Below, piece after piece: positions 34,152 to 46,905 of a DNA stretch of 64,000 nt. Position numbers and translations under genes: made by a program. Position 1 is the first letter of the stretch; every line of letters begins with the position of its first letter. Source of the stretch: Symbiodinium natans (taxonomy: Eukaryota > Sar > Dinophyceae > Suessiales > Symbiodiniaceae). The stretch lies in the NCBI GenBank assembly GCA_905221605.1, contig CAJNDS010000318.1, positions 7,501 through 71,500 on the forward strand, read 5' to 3'. The notes under the pieces were generated by a model. That model saw only the letters and a list, made by a program, of their open reading frames with translations, was not told the origin of the DNA and ran no database searches.

Positions 34152-34392
34152 GCGGCGGGGTTCTTAAGCAAAGCGTAGTATAGCGTCTATATGCCCACAT
34201 GCACGCTCTGAGCTTGGAGCTTCATCAAAGGAAAAGTTGGAAGTTTACGTAAGGAACTAGGCACTGAGGTTCAACCCTAAACCCTAAACCCTAACCCCTA
34301 AACCCTAAACCCTAAACCCTAAACCTCAATCAAGTCTAGTAGTCTAGAGTCCAGGAGTTGGGAGAAGACCGTGAAAATCATCTCCAGGTTAC
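32036..34392. repeat. Telomere-repeat mosaic, no gene
   Basis: Arrays lie at about 32365-32390, 32653-32710, 33220-33245, 33355-33420, 33520-33625 (alternating CCCTAAA and CCCTAAAA), 33730-33815 and 34275-34325. C- and G-runs occur near 32741-32754 and 33156-33168. The T19G22 tract is listed separately. Confidence 0.75.
34112..34152 (+). repeat. T19G22 homopolymer junction
   Basis: A run of 19 T passes directly into 22 G. A second T16G18 junction lies at 55500-55533. The 3' flank GGGGTTCTTAAGCAA recurs as GGGAGTTCTTAAGCAA near 43050, where no homopolymer is present. Confidence 0.9.
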
Positions 34393-34592
34393 CCATTTGT
34401 AGTACTACTACGGAGTTTGGTACCCCCAAAACACAATTTATGTAGTATGGGTTTTGTTAGTTCACGGTTGGGCTCGTTTAAAAAACTAAATTTATGTTCC
34501 TTATTGGGTTTAAGTACCCTTACAAATGTACAATGTTACCCAACTATGACCAAGTTTGGGTACCGAATTCTGTAGAATAGTACTACAAATGG
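34393..34592. mobile_element. MITE-like element, family D
   Basis: A 200-bp non-coding element. The left end CCATTTGTAGTACTACTACG and the right end AGAATAGTACTACAAATGG are inverted copies. The inner GTTTGGTACCC pairs with GGGTACCGAA. The interior is AT-rich with a second pair of GTAGTA-type segments. No direct repeat is evident at the borders. Confidence 0.75.
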
Positions 34593-37500
34593 CCCCCCTC
34601 TGGGATCGAACCGCATCTGCATGGCCCATGGATGAGTCAGCCCGCACCTCTCACGCTACTCCGGCTGGTTCTAAGCAGGGAATGAGTACCCCATATAACC
34701 CCTTATCAAGGGTATATGAAGTAGGGTGTATATTTCTTGTACCCCCAAAAAGGACACCAGGTATATACACTCACCAATATGAAAAAGGAACCTTGTATAC
34801 ACTCACCAAAAACAGAAAAATAAACCCTGCTTCAAATATACAGGGCCCTACTTCCCTCATTCCCTGCTCAGAATCAAGGGGGCTATTTCCGAGCAGGCGG
34901 CTGGATGGGCAAGGCTGCGTGCGCTTGCGCCGCACAGATGTCTGCCCGGGTAACCTTGGCAAAGCTGGTGCAGGGGTTTCCAAAAAAACGGGCTACCCTT
35001 TTTGGCCGTCCCTTCTTTTGGGCGTCTATTCTATTTGGGGTATACAAGGGGTACCCCTATTTGGGAAATACCCGTATAGCAAGCACCGGATGAGCCCCTG
35101 TGCTTAAGCCTTATGTCGTCAACGGTGCTGGGCTCTCGCGCTTCTGGAGATGTAGGAATTCTGGAGGGTTCTTCTGAGTACAGATAGGTGCAGACATCCT
35201 TGCCTGGCGCATAGGGCTTGTATCGGTTCACGTTGCATGCGTGCAGTCTGCGCTGCGTATTAGACTTTTTGCGCCTTCAGGCCAAGACGACGTGGCGTAC
35301 CCCTACTGCCCCCCCCCCCCCCCATTACAACCCCCAAATATATTCAACCCAACATCGAAACAGCACCATGAATCACAAGCCCGGCCGCTCCGGGTTAAAG
35401 GTTTCAGGGTTTAAGGGTTTAAGGGGGGTTTAAGCGTGTTTAAGGGTGTTTAAGGGTCTTAAGGGTTTAAGGGTTTAAGGGTAAAATGGCCTAGGGGACG
35501 CACCCCTCTTGTGGCAAGTCTGCATCGAGGCAGCAACTGCATCGAAGAACTCGGCCAGGCAGGCCTCGTTTTGCAGAGCTTCGGCAATCGTCTGGTGTGT
35601 CTCCTGTCAGGATGATGTCTTGGGTTTGGGTTTAGGGTTTTAGGTGGGTTAAGGGTTTAGGGTTTAGGGTTTAGGGTTTAGGGTTTAGGATTAGTAATTA
35701 GGGCTTCTAAGGCTTAGAGAATCAAGCCCGGATGTGGATCTCCCGGTTAGAATTACCTTGAGGCCCCAAACTGTCAGGTGCAGGTCGCCAAAACCTGAAC
35801 CTGGCACACCTTACAGTCATGAAAGACGTTTAGGGTTTAGGGTTTAGGGTTTAGGGTTTAGGGTTTAGGGTTTAGGGTTTGGACGTGCCTTGGATATTGA
35901 TGACAAAAAAGGGGTTGCCCGCTCCTAAACCCCGAAGCCTACACCCCTAGGCCTAAACACGCAACCGTAAGACTTGCCTAATATAGGGGCCTGAATAATT
36001 GGAAAAGGGTTTTAGGGGTTATTATAGTATAAAAACAAAGAGACCATAAGGGAATACTAGTAGCAATTTTTCCGACCCCCATTTTCCGACCCCTATAGTA
36101 GCAACCCTCAAGCGCGAATGGCCGAACTCGACGTGATCTCTTGAAGGTTCGAGGAGGCTCCCGACTGTCTTCCCCTCAACATAAAACGCGATGGGGTTTG
36201 CTCAACAAAAAACGTGATGGAAGGTCTACAAACCCGATACAGTAAGTTTCAGACTTATAAGGTGTGTACAAACCGGCCCTGAAACCAGAAGTCGTCAAGT
36301 TCGCTTCAAGTTTAAGAAGGCCTGGCTTAGAGGCTCAGGGCTTACAGGGTTTAGGGTTCAGTGTTTAAGGTGCCTGACACCCTAAAACCAGAGCCTGAGC
36401 TGAAGTCTTCGCTTGGGCCTGGCATTCTTTCAGGGCGGAGGACTCATCAAAAAGCGCCAGCAAGCGGACGTTCTTCAATACCTGCAACAGGGTTTAGGGT
36501 TTAGGGTTTAGGGCTTAGGGTTTAGGGTTTCGTGATTTGTGCGAGCCAGAGGGCTTCTCGAAGTTAGATTGAGCACCTAGCTTGCAATGGAACCCGTCCG
36601 AGTTACAGACTGGGTACTTTTGCTCAACTACGGTTCCCTAACTAACCCTCAACCCTAAACCCTCAACCCTAAACCCTAAACCCTCAACCCTAAACCCTCA
36701 CCCCTAAACCCTAAACCTTAAACCCTAAACCCGACACCCTAAACTCCAAACTTCCCGACCCGCGAACACTCAACAGCCACTGGAACGGTAACACCTGGCT
36801 AGGAAGTGGGCTCCGTCCCCTTAAGGTCTATAGAGTTTAGGGTTTAGGGTTTAGGGTTTAGGGTTCTGGGGGGTTAAAAAACCTAGGTTTGAGCAATGTG
36901 CTGGGCCTTCGGGTCGGGGTAGGGGCCTGAAACCCTATACCCCAAACCCTAAACCCTAGCCGCAAACCTAAACCCAAAACCCTGAACCCTAAACCCCCTA
37001 AACCACTAAGTTCCTCGCAAAGTTCCGGAGGCCTCACGGAGGAGGTGCGCATGCTGCTTCTTCGCGCTTGCAAACCACTCCTCAAGCTCTAGGTATATTT
37101 TGGTGGTGCTAGGGTTTAGGGTGTAGGGTTTAGGGTTGAGGGTTGAGAGGTGAGAGGTAAGGGGTTGGGGTTCAGGCTTCTCACGAAAGTTTCGTTTTGC
37201 TTTTGTTCACAGCTTGGCGTGGCCTGAGGGTCCAGGGTTCGGGGCCAGCGCTGGGGTATATTTCCCAGCCCTTAGTACACCCCAAGATGCTAGGAGAGTC
37301 CTAATTCTAGGATCCCCCTAACCCTAAACCATGAACCCTAAACCCTAAACCCTGAACCCTAAACCCTAAACCCTAGATCCTGTAAATCCTAAACCCTAAA
37401 CCCTAAACCCTCTTGTCGGAAACACCCCCCCCCTCAAATGGGCATGGCTTTGTGAATGGCTTCTGTTGGATTTCAGAAGGCTTAGTTGGTAGTGCAAGCC

Positions 37501-39119
37501 CTGGGCGGCCGGTACGTAGTTGAGGGGGTAGCTCCTGTTTTGGGGGGTTGGGGCTTTGGGTTTTAGAGCTTAGGCTTAGGGGTTTTAGGGATTTTGGGGT
37601 TTGGGCTCTAGGGTTTGGGGTTTAGGGATTTGGGTTTTTTTTGGGGTTTTGGGGTTTGGGGTTTTAGGGTTTGGGGTTAACGGTTTAGGGTTTTAGGTCC
37701 TGAGCTTTTCCAACAGTCGGGTTCGAGCTGTTTTGGATGTGCGCATGAGGTTCTTCTAATATGTTACTTGCTTCACCCTTTTCATCAAGGTATGAAAGTG
37801 ATGCTCATCCAAGACTTGAACTGAGCTAACCCTAAACCCTAAACCCTAAACCCTAAACCCTAAACCCTGAACCCTGAACCCTGAACCCTCAGCCCTAAAT
37901 CCCAATACTTAAACTACGAAAGTCAACTGGAGCGGCCCACAAGGCCCTAACGGCCCTTCGCACACCCCGAAGCCAGCGCAAGCTTTCAAATCCCGAACCA
38001 TCCGCCGGCAAAAGGGGTCTAGGGTTTAGGGTTTAGGGTTTACTGCTTGTGACATCGCAGCAGCCGCTCTTCGTGGTGTAGGGTTGGGGCTTGCGGTTTA
38101 GGGTTTAGGCTTTCTGGGGTTTTCTTGTTCCTACCGAAATCCACGATACCTCGAAGCCCCGAGCCCCGAACGTACAGAACAACCAGTGCGATCCTTCTTG
38201 TGGCCGGGCGGGCAATCGCCCACGACATCCTGGAAGAGTGCCTTTGGGGGAGCTGCATGGGATTACCAGCGGGTGGGCTTTTGCAAGATTCATCCAACAT
38301 ACCCTAAACCCATACCCCTTAACCGATACCCTTAACCTATAACAGGAGAATACAAGGAATAATTTCATCATACCCCCTTGATTTCTCTTAAGGGTATGCC
38401 CTCAGGGGATCTGCTGAACATGTCTTCGAGCTTTCAAGCAGTTGGGCTTAGCCATGCTTACGTTGGAGAAAAAACATCAAAAAGCCTTTCTCGGATGCCT
38501 TCAGAACGTTGGGCTTGCAGCTTCTCGGATAAGCCACCGTTTTGTGTCTCCTTTTGTGGGCAATGCAGGTCCTAACTCGGGGAACCTGCCCTAAACCCTC
38601 AACCCTAAACCCAACCCTCGCTTTGTGGACTCCCTCCCCACTTCCCTGGAACCCTCCTAAGGTTTCTCAAAACCAAACAACCCTGAGCCATAAACACAAA
38701 TTTACCAATGATCCGCAGTAGGGTATAGTGCTAGGGCGTAGTCTGCCTAGGCACATACCCTCCCCCCCCTCTCCCTCCCCCCCCCTCCCCGTGCAAGCAA
38801 AATCAGGTTTCGATGGCTCGCGCATGTGTTGCTGCTGGGCAGCAAAGAAGTCGATATCTGGTTGGAACCAGCAGCTTTCTCTGACCTTAGGCAAGGAGTG
38901 CACTCATGCTCTGAAGACTAAGAAACCCTAAACCCTAAACCCTAAACCCTAAACCCTAAAGCCTAAACCCTAAACCCTAAACCCTGTTCATTCTCAGCGC
39001 AGCATCGGCCTTATCAGTTGAAAGCCTTATAATTGGCCAATCGGCCTTCGTCTTACGTGCATCGGGTGCATTACGGCTAGAGCTCTCTCTGATGTCTGTA
39101 CGGTCTACGCAAACAGCTA
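34593..39119. repeat. Telomere-repeat mosaic, no gene
   Basis: Arrays lie at about 35400-35480 (TTTAAGGG type), 35645-35690, 35828-35880, 36490-36530, 36645-36740, 36836-36865, 36940-37000, 37320-37410, 37825-37890 and 38925-38985. 34680-34860 and 34980-35080 contain short direct and inverted repeats with TATATACACTCACCAA. 36005-36112 matches 55543-55620 (shared ACCATAAGGGAA and CCGACCCCTATAGTAG). The 183-codon frame at 34556-35107 runs out of the family D element and has no motif. Confidence 0.75.
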
Positions 39120-39225
39120 CAAATAACTAAAACATGAATATATACATATATATATATATAGTTTATATTTACGTATGAGTTGTAGTGTATGTATATATAT
39201 ATATATACATATACATATTTCTCTA
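39120..39225. repeat. (TA)n-rich microsatellite with palindromic arms
   Basis: Two TATATATATA tracts (about 39138-39160 and 39190-39206) with TACATATA on both outer sides flank about 30 bp of GTTTATATTTACGTATGAG sequence, so the segment can fold on itself. Confidence 0.8.
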
Positions 39226-40866
39226 TAGGTTTTCATTCATACTGATTTATGTGTTTTTGGATCTGTAAGAACCGCTAGGTGTGTTAGCAGTGCTGAGTGC
39301 ACTGAACCACCACCTGGCGCAGCCCTCAAGCGCCTCAACTTGGTTCGGGGTTTAGCGTTTGGGGTTTAGGGTTTAGGGTCAGGGGTTTAGGGGTTTAGGG
39401 TTTAGAGTCGGGCTCAGCCTGTTGGGCAGAAGTCACCTTGAGCATTCCGTTGGAGCCACTGTAGCTCTTCACGCAACACCAGCTTCTTCCCAAGCCATTC
39501 ACCCTGAGACTCCAAAACCCTTCATATGAACCTTTGAGGCCCTAAGCCCTCAACACCTGAGTCCGAAAAAACCCAAATTCTTGAATTCCCTAAACCCAGG
39601 CAATCGCAACCCTCAACCCTAAAATCCTAAACCCCATAACCCTATATCGCATAGCCCTAAACCCTAAACCCCCATAACCCTAAACCCTAAACCCCAGAAA
39701 CCCTACTGGGCCCCCCGGACCAGAAAACTGGAGTCATCGACCTTCGTGAATCGCGCGAACTTCATGAGGACCCGGGCAGATCGGCCCAGGGCCTCACGGC
39801 GTGGGGAGTTCGGACAAGTGGCCTTCTACACTGAAAGGGTTTAGGGTTTAGGGTTTATAAGGTGTAGGGTTTAGGGTTTAGGGTTTAGGGTGGGGCTTCA
39901 AGGGCTTCAGGAACTATAGCGCTGAGTTTTCAGAATTTTCCGGCCATTCAGGGTTGAGGGTGAGTTCTTTGGCATTTCGGCGCTCCTAGACAACATACCC
40001 CAACCCCAAGCCCAAGTTAGGGTTTAGGGTTGAGGGTTTAGGGCTCAGGGCTAAGGGATTAGGGGTTTAGGGAGTCGTTTTGGGGGGCTGACTCCAATCA
40101 TCGGTTGCCTTGGTGCTCTATCTATCAGGACTCCACTGCAACATAAAAACCACAACAAAGAACAGCCCTGAATTGACCGACTAAACCCTACACCCTACAC
40201 CCTGGACCCTGGGCCTGGCAAATGGCCCCTGGGCCCTGGCGGACTCCCCCTTGCAGGCCACCGAAACCCCTCGAACGTGTCCCCGCAAACCGACCATTGC
40301 GGCCGCGGGACCACGATGTGTGTTCGGTTGACGTACAAGCTGCCTGAGCTAAGAGCTAGGGTGTTCTTAGCAGGCCAGTTTCGGGCCTGCACATTGTCTT
40401 CGTAGGGGTTACTGTAGCGGCTTAGACTTTCGGTTCAAGGAGGTACGAATTTTTTCCGGTGCACGTAGCCCGGATCGAGTTTAAGAACCCCCCCCCCCAC
40501 ACTCACACTACCTTGACAGTGCTTAGGATGCATATGTGCTTGACTAACAGGTGCACTGTCGGGCAGAGTGGCATAGGCTCTTCCGAGAGCAACCTTGACA
40601 CTCTGAGAAGCTGTAAACTACCCTGAAGTATTGAATACCTTTTTCGAGTCACCCAGCTCGCCCTTTGCCCTTTGCCCGAAAGCCAAAACCCAAAACCCAA
40701 AACCCAAAACCCTAAACCCTAAACCCTAAACCCTGGACAAAGGAGAACTGACGACAGGTGCTTCGAGGGCGCTTCAGAAGCTGTATGAGTGGAGGGCATC
40801 GAGTATTCTTGGGGCAGGCTGTTGGGTTCTGCAGTCTCAGGTGGGTTGGTAGAGGTTTCTGGATTA

Positions 40867-40868
<2 letters not shown>
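39226..40868. repeat. Telomere-repeat mosaic, no gene
   Basis: Arrays lie at about 39350-39410, 39605-39705, 39838-39895, 40018-40075 and 40685-40735. The rest is unique filler without a credible frame. Confidence 0.75.
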
Positions 40869-40898
<30 letters not shown>

Positions 40899-40985
40899 CT
40901 CTCTGTATATATATATATATAACATATATGCCTATGTATGTATGTATGTATACATACATACATATATACATACATGACCGAATTG
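40869..40985. repeat. Compound microsatellite (GT)n(TA)n(TATG)n
   Basis: (GT)14 leads into CTCTCT, (TA)8, TATG units and then their complement (TACA), so the 3' half is self-complementary. Small frames reading through it are artefacts of the repeat. Confidence 0.95.
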
Positions 40986-43900
40986 ATATCTATACGTAGA
41001 TATAGATATAGTAGTCCATAAGTTTATACAAGTATATACAAATGAGACTTAGATTTATAGGGCTTGTAGGCGTGTGTCTGTCGGGCTTCGGTGCCTAACC
41101 TGTCGATGTCAATACTTTTGGCCGAGCTACGACACGTGACCTCCACGATTCTCCAGTCCTCAGCCTCCTCGGCAAAACCCTAAACCATCAACCCTAAACC
41201 CTCAACCCTAAACAAGGTTCAGGCCACCCTAAACCAAAGGGACTTTAATGGGAAGCCCGAAACAGGGAACCCTACCCACCTTCTATTCCCCTTATGTTCC
41301 TACCATCTTCTTGGCGTTCCCTGTTCAGTTCCCTGTTTAAGGGTTCCCATTCGGATCCCTTTGTGGACCATGCGGTGTGGACATACGGGAAAACCTACGG
41401 GACCTAAACCCTGCCTGTGTTCCTCAAAGTACCATGTCTCTCTTTGGGTAGTTGCATTGTCCCTTAAGATGTTCCCTTACCTCCTTTATAAAAGGTTTTG
41501 AAGTATGGGCCCTTGGGTTTTAAGAGGGTATATGAGGGGTATATAAGGGGTCCCTAAACCCTAAACCCTAAACCCTAAACCCCCATTTAAGGCCCACTTT
41601 GTTTATGGCTTAGAATTTCATAAGCGCCGAAGGATTACCTGAGAGGGGGGAAGGGGACTTCGGGCATCTCAATGGGAACGTGAGTTCCCTAAAACCTGCC
41701 ATGGCCTTTAGGCTCCCGAAGGCTTCCTGCATGGTAGGGTTTAGGGTTTAGGGTTTAGAGTTTGGGGGTTAGGGTTTAGGGTATTAGGGTATTAGGGTAT
41801 TAGGGTATTAGGGTATTAGGGTATTAGGGTATGAGGGTATGAGGGTATTAGGGTTTAGGGTTCAGGGTTTGGGGCTTCCGAAGACGGGCCCAAAGCTTGG
41901 GGCCCCAGCCTCTGGGGGTTTAGGGTTTAGGGTTTAGGGTTTAGGGTTTAGGGTTTAGGGTTTAGGGTTTAGGGTTAGGGTTTAGGGTTTAGGGCTTCAG
42001 GCTTGAGGTTCAGTTTACAGCATATGTATGAAAGCTGCAATGGCATACGAGCGGGTTTGAGTATGAGTGGACTGGACTACTGTTTCAGGAGTTGTCTTCG
42101 GACCATGGTAATGGCACCGATTTGCGTGCCCCCACCCCGCATGTTCTGAAGCCTCAAACTTACAAGCCAGAAACCCTACGAAGCCCTGTGCAAGGCACAT
42201 GAGGCCTCATCAGAGGACCCCACTATGCCCTACAAGCCCTATTCGCGCAAAACCCTAAACCCTAAACCCTTAAACCCTCAAACCCTTAAACCCTTAAACC
42301 CTTAAACCCTAAACCCTAAACCCTACACCCTCTGTTTTTGGGGGGCAGAACGAGGTCGAAAACCCGTGGACTTTCGCAGTCGAGTATCCCAGGTGCTATA
42401 CCTCACAGGCCCAGGGGCTTGCAGGGTTTAGGGTTTAGGGTTCAGGTTGCAGGGGGAATTTGTAGAGGGCCCCAAAGCCTACAAGCTCTAAGCCCTCCTG
42501 ACTCCTGAATCCGAAGGACCAAACCCTGTAACTCAGGTGTGATGCTTGAGGGCGGGGTCTGCACAACGACGCATGCGTTCCGCAAAGTGTTGATCGCGGC
42601 TCCTCTTCGAGGGTTTAAGGTACCGAAGAGAACCCTAGACGCGAAACCTTAAACCCTAACCCTAACCCTAAACCCAGCAGGCTTGGGGGTGAATGGGTCA
42701 TGGATGTTCGTTGAAGGGGGCCAGGAATGAGATGTCCACCTTAGTTTCAAAGCCCAACTCAAAACCAGTACTATTTCAACCTCCAGCCTCAACCCTGACA
42801 AATACGCATGCCCATCGGACCATAAGTTTGTGAGCTGACCCTCTGGCGATCAGCACAGCCTCAGGGCAAAAGGACCTGAAGGCCCTAGATCCGTCTGCAA
42901 CCCCCGGAAACACCCCTTTTGTCGAAGCCAAGCCATGAATGAATCCCCCAAAACACCCCCTAAACCCTGAAATGCCTCAACGCCCTAAACTTCCTAGAAA
43001 AGAACCATCCCTATATTGCCCCCTATAAGAAAGATAGTTTACATTGTTTGGGGAGTTCTTAAGCAATTCGTAGTAAACCCGAAACCCCGAACCCCCCTGA
43101 ACCCCCAACCACATTCATCGCCCTGGTGCGGCGCGTTCGTGTCCGCGTTGGCCGCGGACCCACCGAAGCCGGGCAAGTTGGGCAAAATCACGGAGAAGCC
43201 GCGCCTCTCCAGTCTTTGGGTTTTTGGGGTTTAGGGTTCAGGGTTAGGGTTCAGGGTTTCGGGTTCAGAGTTTTAGAGTTTAGGGTTTAGGGTTCAGGGT
43301 TAGGGTATCGGATATCGCATCGTGGTACAGCCCAGCAGCCAGTGTTGCATTGTACGCGGAACCCAGACCCAAAAAGCGCAAAAGGTTACCGCTGGGCTGC
43401 CATGGCATCAAGCTACACCCCAGCTCTATTTTGAATATGAGGGTTACATAAATCTCCAATACACGAAACGTTTGGAGGTACAACCTGCAAACATCGGGGT
43501 CCTTCAGGGTAAGGAAATAGATGGGAGGGGGGTTGGCCTCTTAGTGTCTGGGCTTTCGGTGAAGCGGTATAGCGGTCTTGGATTTGAGGGCTTTTGCCTT
43601 TCTTAAGGCAAGGAATTCAAACCCTAAAACCCTCGGTTCTTGGAATAGGTATTCTGAAGGCAAGACAAGTGGTTTACCACAATAGGGATGCATGGTAGTG
43701 GGCGCATAGCGCCCCTACCATGGTATCTTCTTCTATGTCTTGAACAGCAACCCAATTGAGGGGAACACGGACATAGCACGATTCCTTCAAAAGAAGCCCG
43801 CACAGTTTGAGGCCCAATCCCGACTTGGCAGTTTAAGCTCTGTTCCTTCAGAACCCCTATAATGTTTAACCCGAAACCCTAAACCCTAAACCCTAAACAC

Positions 43901-44078
43901 TTTTCTTGACATACTAGGGTCCGCGGGGTTCTGGGGCACGTCAGGCTTACTTCAGGCCATCGTTCCAGCCTGTACAGCGGTCGCACCAGCCTGGACACAA
44001 GGCAGCTTGAATGGGCCCTAAACCCTATACCCTAAACCCTAAACCGTCTTGTGAGCCTCGGACAGCACCGGCTGAGAG
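40986..44078. repeat. Telomere-repeat mosaic, no gene
   Basis: Arrays lie at about 41175-41215, 41555-41582, 41735-41875, 41918-41995, 42250-42330, 42428-42452, 43228-43310 and 43875-43900. About 41438-41545 belongs to the small repeat shared with 7476-7600 and 60166-60290. 43010-43080 resembles the flanks of the T19G22 tract at 34.1 kb. No gene is supported. Confidence 0.75.
41779..41855 (+). repeat. TATTAGGG variant array
   Basis: About 9 consecutive 8-nt units GGGTATTA, with two GGGTATGA versions, embedded between canonical TTTAGGG units. Confidence 0.95.
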
Positions 44079-44181
44079 TTGGGATGTTACCACTTGTACT
44101 GCCAGTCCTTAATAGGGATTGTAGTGCCCCCCTACTATAATCCCTATTAAGGACTGTTGGTATAAGGGGGGAACATCCCAA
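44079..44181. mobile_element. MITE-like element, family B, copy 3
   Basis: Inverted ends TTGGGATGTTACCACTTGTA and AAGGGGGGAACATCCCAA. The inner AGTCCTTAATAGGGATTGTA pairs with CCTATTAAGGACTG. Most of the 103 bp can fold into one long hairpin. Confidence 0.85.
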
Positions 44182-44189
44182 GTTAAGAA

Positions 44190-44580
44190 TGATCAGGGCT
44201 GTCCATTGCAACTTCTTATTGCTCAAAATAAAGACAGGACTATTTCAGAAACAGGAATAATACACAATACTACATTTTGTAATCTTCTGAATATAGTATG
44301 GCTCAGACTTGTGGCATTCAGAACAAATTAACTGAAATCCCTAGTGAAATGGAAAAGAGTGTAGCTAAAAGGCCTGGCTAAAATGAATCCAACATAAAGG
44401 CAGGTTTTTAACTGTTCATCAAAGAATTAAATGGTTTTGCGATGAGTTATACGTACTTAATTCATATACATACTTGCCTTCGTAGAATAAATTGGAAAAC
44501 ATAGCTGGTAGACCACTACATGTTACCCTTCGCCAATTAATCATTGATAATACAAATTTTTACTTGATCTAGTTCCAGGT
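44190..44580. other. AT-rich unique island
   Basis: About 390 bp, roughly two-thirds A+T by eye, against the more balanced composition around it. There are no telomere units and no long open frame. It starts directly after a family B element and ends near a weak inverted repeat (CTGCAGTTTAGTAGTAAGTA to CATGAAACTGCAG, 44595-44643) that resembles family A ends. Confidence 0.55.
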
Positions 44581-46809
44581 AAGCCCTACGACCTGCAGTT
44601 TAGTAGTAAGTACCCTTAGTAGGTATAACCCATGAAACTGCAGACAAAGAGGTCCCCAGGTAGGGTTTCTCGGGTTTAGGGCTTCGGGCTTGCCTTGGGG
44701 GGCTTAGATGCGTTTAGGGTCTCTGGGTTCGGGAAAGCTTTGCTTGCGCCCGAAGTTTTCAGACCTCCACCGCGGGCACCCTTAACCCTAAACCCTATAG
44801 AGAAAGGGTTTAGGGTTTAGGGTTTAGGGTGGCTACCCAAACCCTAAGCCCCAAACCCTAAGACCTGCAACACTGGTGTTGAGGGCTGCGAGCCCTCCGG
44901 ATATCAAACGGCAAAAGCCATGACCAATGCCCAAGCCTCACACGAAGATGTGCGGCAAAGGCACTTCATCCATGCCCACGCCTCAGTGGCGGGCCCCTGG
45001 ACGTCGTGGAGCCTTTGCTGCTGCCCTAACCCTAAACCCTAAACCCTAAACCCTAAGCCCTAAACCCTAAACCCTAAACCTCTTGAGTCCGAAGACTGAA
45101 GCCTCGCAGATCCCTTTCCCTCCCAAACCCTACGGGTCTAGGCAGTCCAGGGTGTAAAGGCAAAACCCTAAAAAGCCCTCTAAGCTCTCAAAGCCCTATA
45201 AAACCTGTAAAAAACCCTAAACCCTAAACCCTAGACCCTAGACCCTAAACCCTAAACCCTATGTTGTGGACCCTGAGCTGGTTGAAGGCGTGCCTAGCTA
45301 AGCCCCGACACCCTGAACCCTTGCACCCGAAACCCTCTCCAAGACGAAGCGAAGGGACAGGGTCACGAATCGTCCTGGCCGGCCGCCCTTGCCTTGGCCA
45401 TAGGGTTTAGGGTTTAGGGTTTAGGGTTTAGGGTTTAGGGTCTAGGGTCTAGGGTTTAAGACGGCTCAGAATGTCTGGCAAGGTGCAGAAGGGAATCTCT
45501 AGTGCTTTTGGAGGGCTCATGCTGACTTCATGAGGTTTGGGGATGTTAAAGACCCTAAACCCTAAACCTTAAACCCTAAACCCCAAACCCTAAAACCCTA
45601 AAACCCTCACGGGCCTGGGTCCTTCCTTCGTCGGAGCCTAAGGAGACACGCGGAACTCTGAGTTTGAATCACTGGCGGCTGATGCCAAAAACTCGAACTC
45701 CTCAGCCCTAAACGCTAAACCCTAAACGCTGGAACCTAAACCCTACACCCTAAGTTTTACACCCTACACCCTAACTCCAACCATGGGCTTGAGGTATGGA
45801 GCACGCATTGCACAAAACGACTCTCGAACTTTGTCTGCAGCCATGGGTGTAGGGTCTATAGGGTTAGGGTTTAGGGTTTAGGGTTTAAATAGGGTTTAGG
45901 GTTTAGGGTTTAGGATTTAGGGTCTATAGGGTTCAGGCTTCAGGGTGTATGATACTACCACTACGATGGCGACGACAAGGCAGCTTTTCAAAACAAGCCC
46001 CAGGCAGCCAGCGAGCACCCTTCGCCCTAAACCCTAACCCTAAACCCTAAAACCCTAAGGGTTTAGGGTTTGATGCGAGCGCGTTGACAGTATCTGAAAG
46101 CAAAGGCACATTCCAGAACCCTAACTAGATCCTGGACACTAACCCTCAAAGCCTGGAAAACCCGAGCGTTTCTGAAAACCTGCGATTCCAAAAGGTAAGG
46201 GTAGCAACCGGCGCAGGATCACTCTGAACATGGGATTTTGGGGTTTGGGGTTTAGGGTTTAGGGTAAGTTGGGGTGTTGAGCCCTGTGCTCTGTGGCTAG
46301 GGTTTCGCAAGCGTCGGAACAGCACTGGCACGTTGGCATTACCACCCGTAGCCCTCAGCACTAACCCCTATGGACCCAAAACCCAAAACCCTAAGACAAA
46401 TGTAAACCACTTTAACCCTAAACGAGAAACCCGAAACCCGAAACCCTAAACCCCAAACCCTAAACCCGCAACCCCTAAACCCTATTCCCCAAACCCAATT
46501 GCATCCAGGGCGCCCTCAAACTTGAACTTCGCCGCTTCGGGCTGCCAAAAAACCTGAGTACTTCAGCTCAGCCTAGCTGCATGCAGAACCCAGAACCCAG
46601 AACTGGGATGGCCCTCAACACCCCTGAAAACGATTCCTACAGGTGATCCTCTTATCCCCGGGAAAGGGCAACAAAATATGTAAAGGCTTTAGGGCTCTAC
46701 CTGCCTTGCCAAACAATGCAGCTTAGCAGGAGATGGGCGGGGGCCCACGCCACGGAAACTGCCTAGATCCGCAATGTGGAGGAAATACAAAAAATCAACG
46801 TGTTGCATG
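44581..46809. repeat. Telomere-repeat mosaic, no gene
   Basis: Arrays lie at about 44780-44830, 45020-45085, 45215-45260, 45400-45460, 45550-45605, 45700-45775, 45855-45925, 46025-46070 and 46410-46490. No coding region was found. Confidence 0.75.
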
Positions 46810-46819
46810 TACAATCGGT

Positions 46820-46850
46820 ATATCGTGTACATATATGCACATATGTGTAC

Positions 46851-46881
<31 letters not shown>

Positions 46882-46905
46882 TGTATATGTCTGTATGTAT
46901 GTGTG
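46820..46905 (+). repeat. (TATG)n microsatellite
   Basis: ATAT/ACATATG steps lead into about 9 TATG units, then TGTATGTGTG. It resembles the 40.9-kb tract but without the (GT)n part. Confidence 0.9.

Noticed and set aside
34556-35107. 183-codon plus-strand frame
   Set aside because: It begins inside a MITE-like element and runs through short repeats. There is no domain, and antisense frames of similar quality overlap it.
40712-40977. Tyr/Ile/His-rich frames
   Set aside because: Translation of the (GT)n(TA)n(TATG)n microsatellite. The same applies to frames at 46689-46988.
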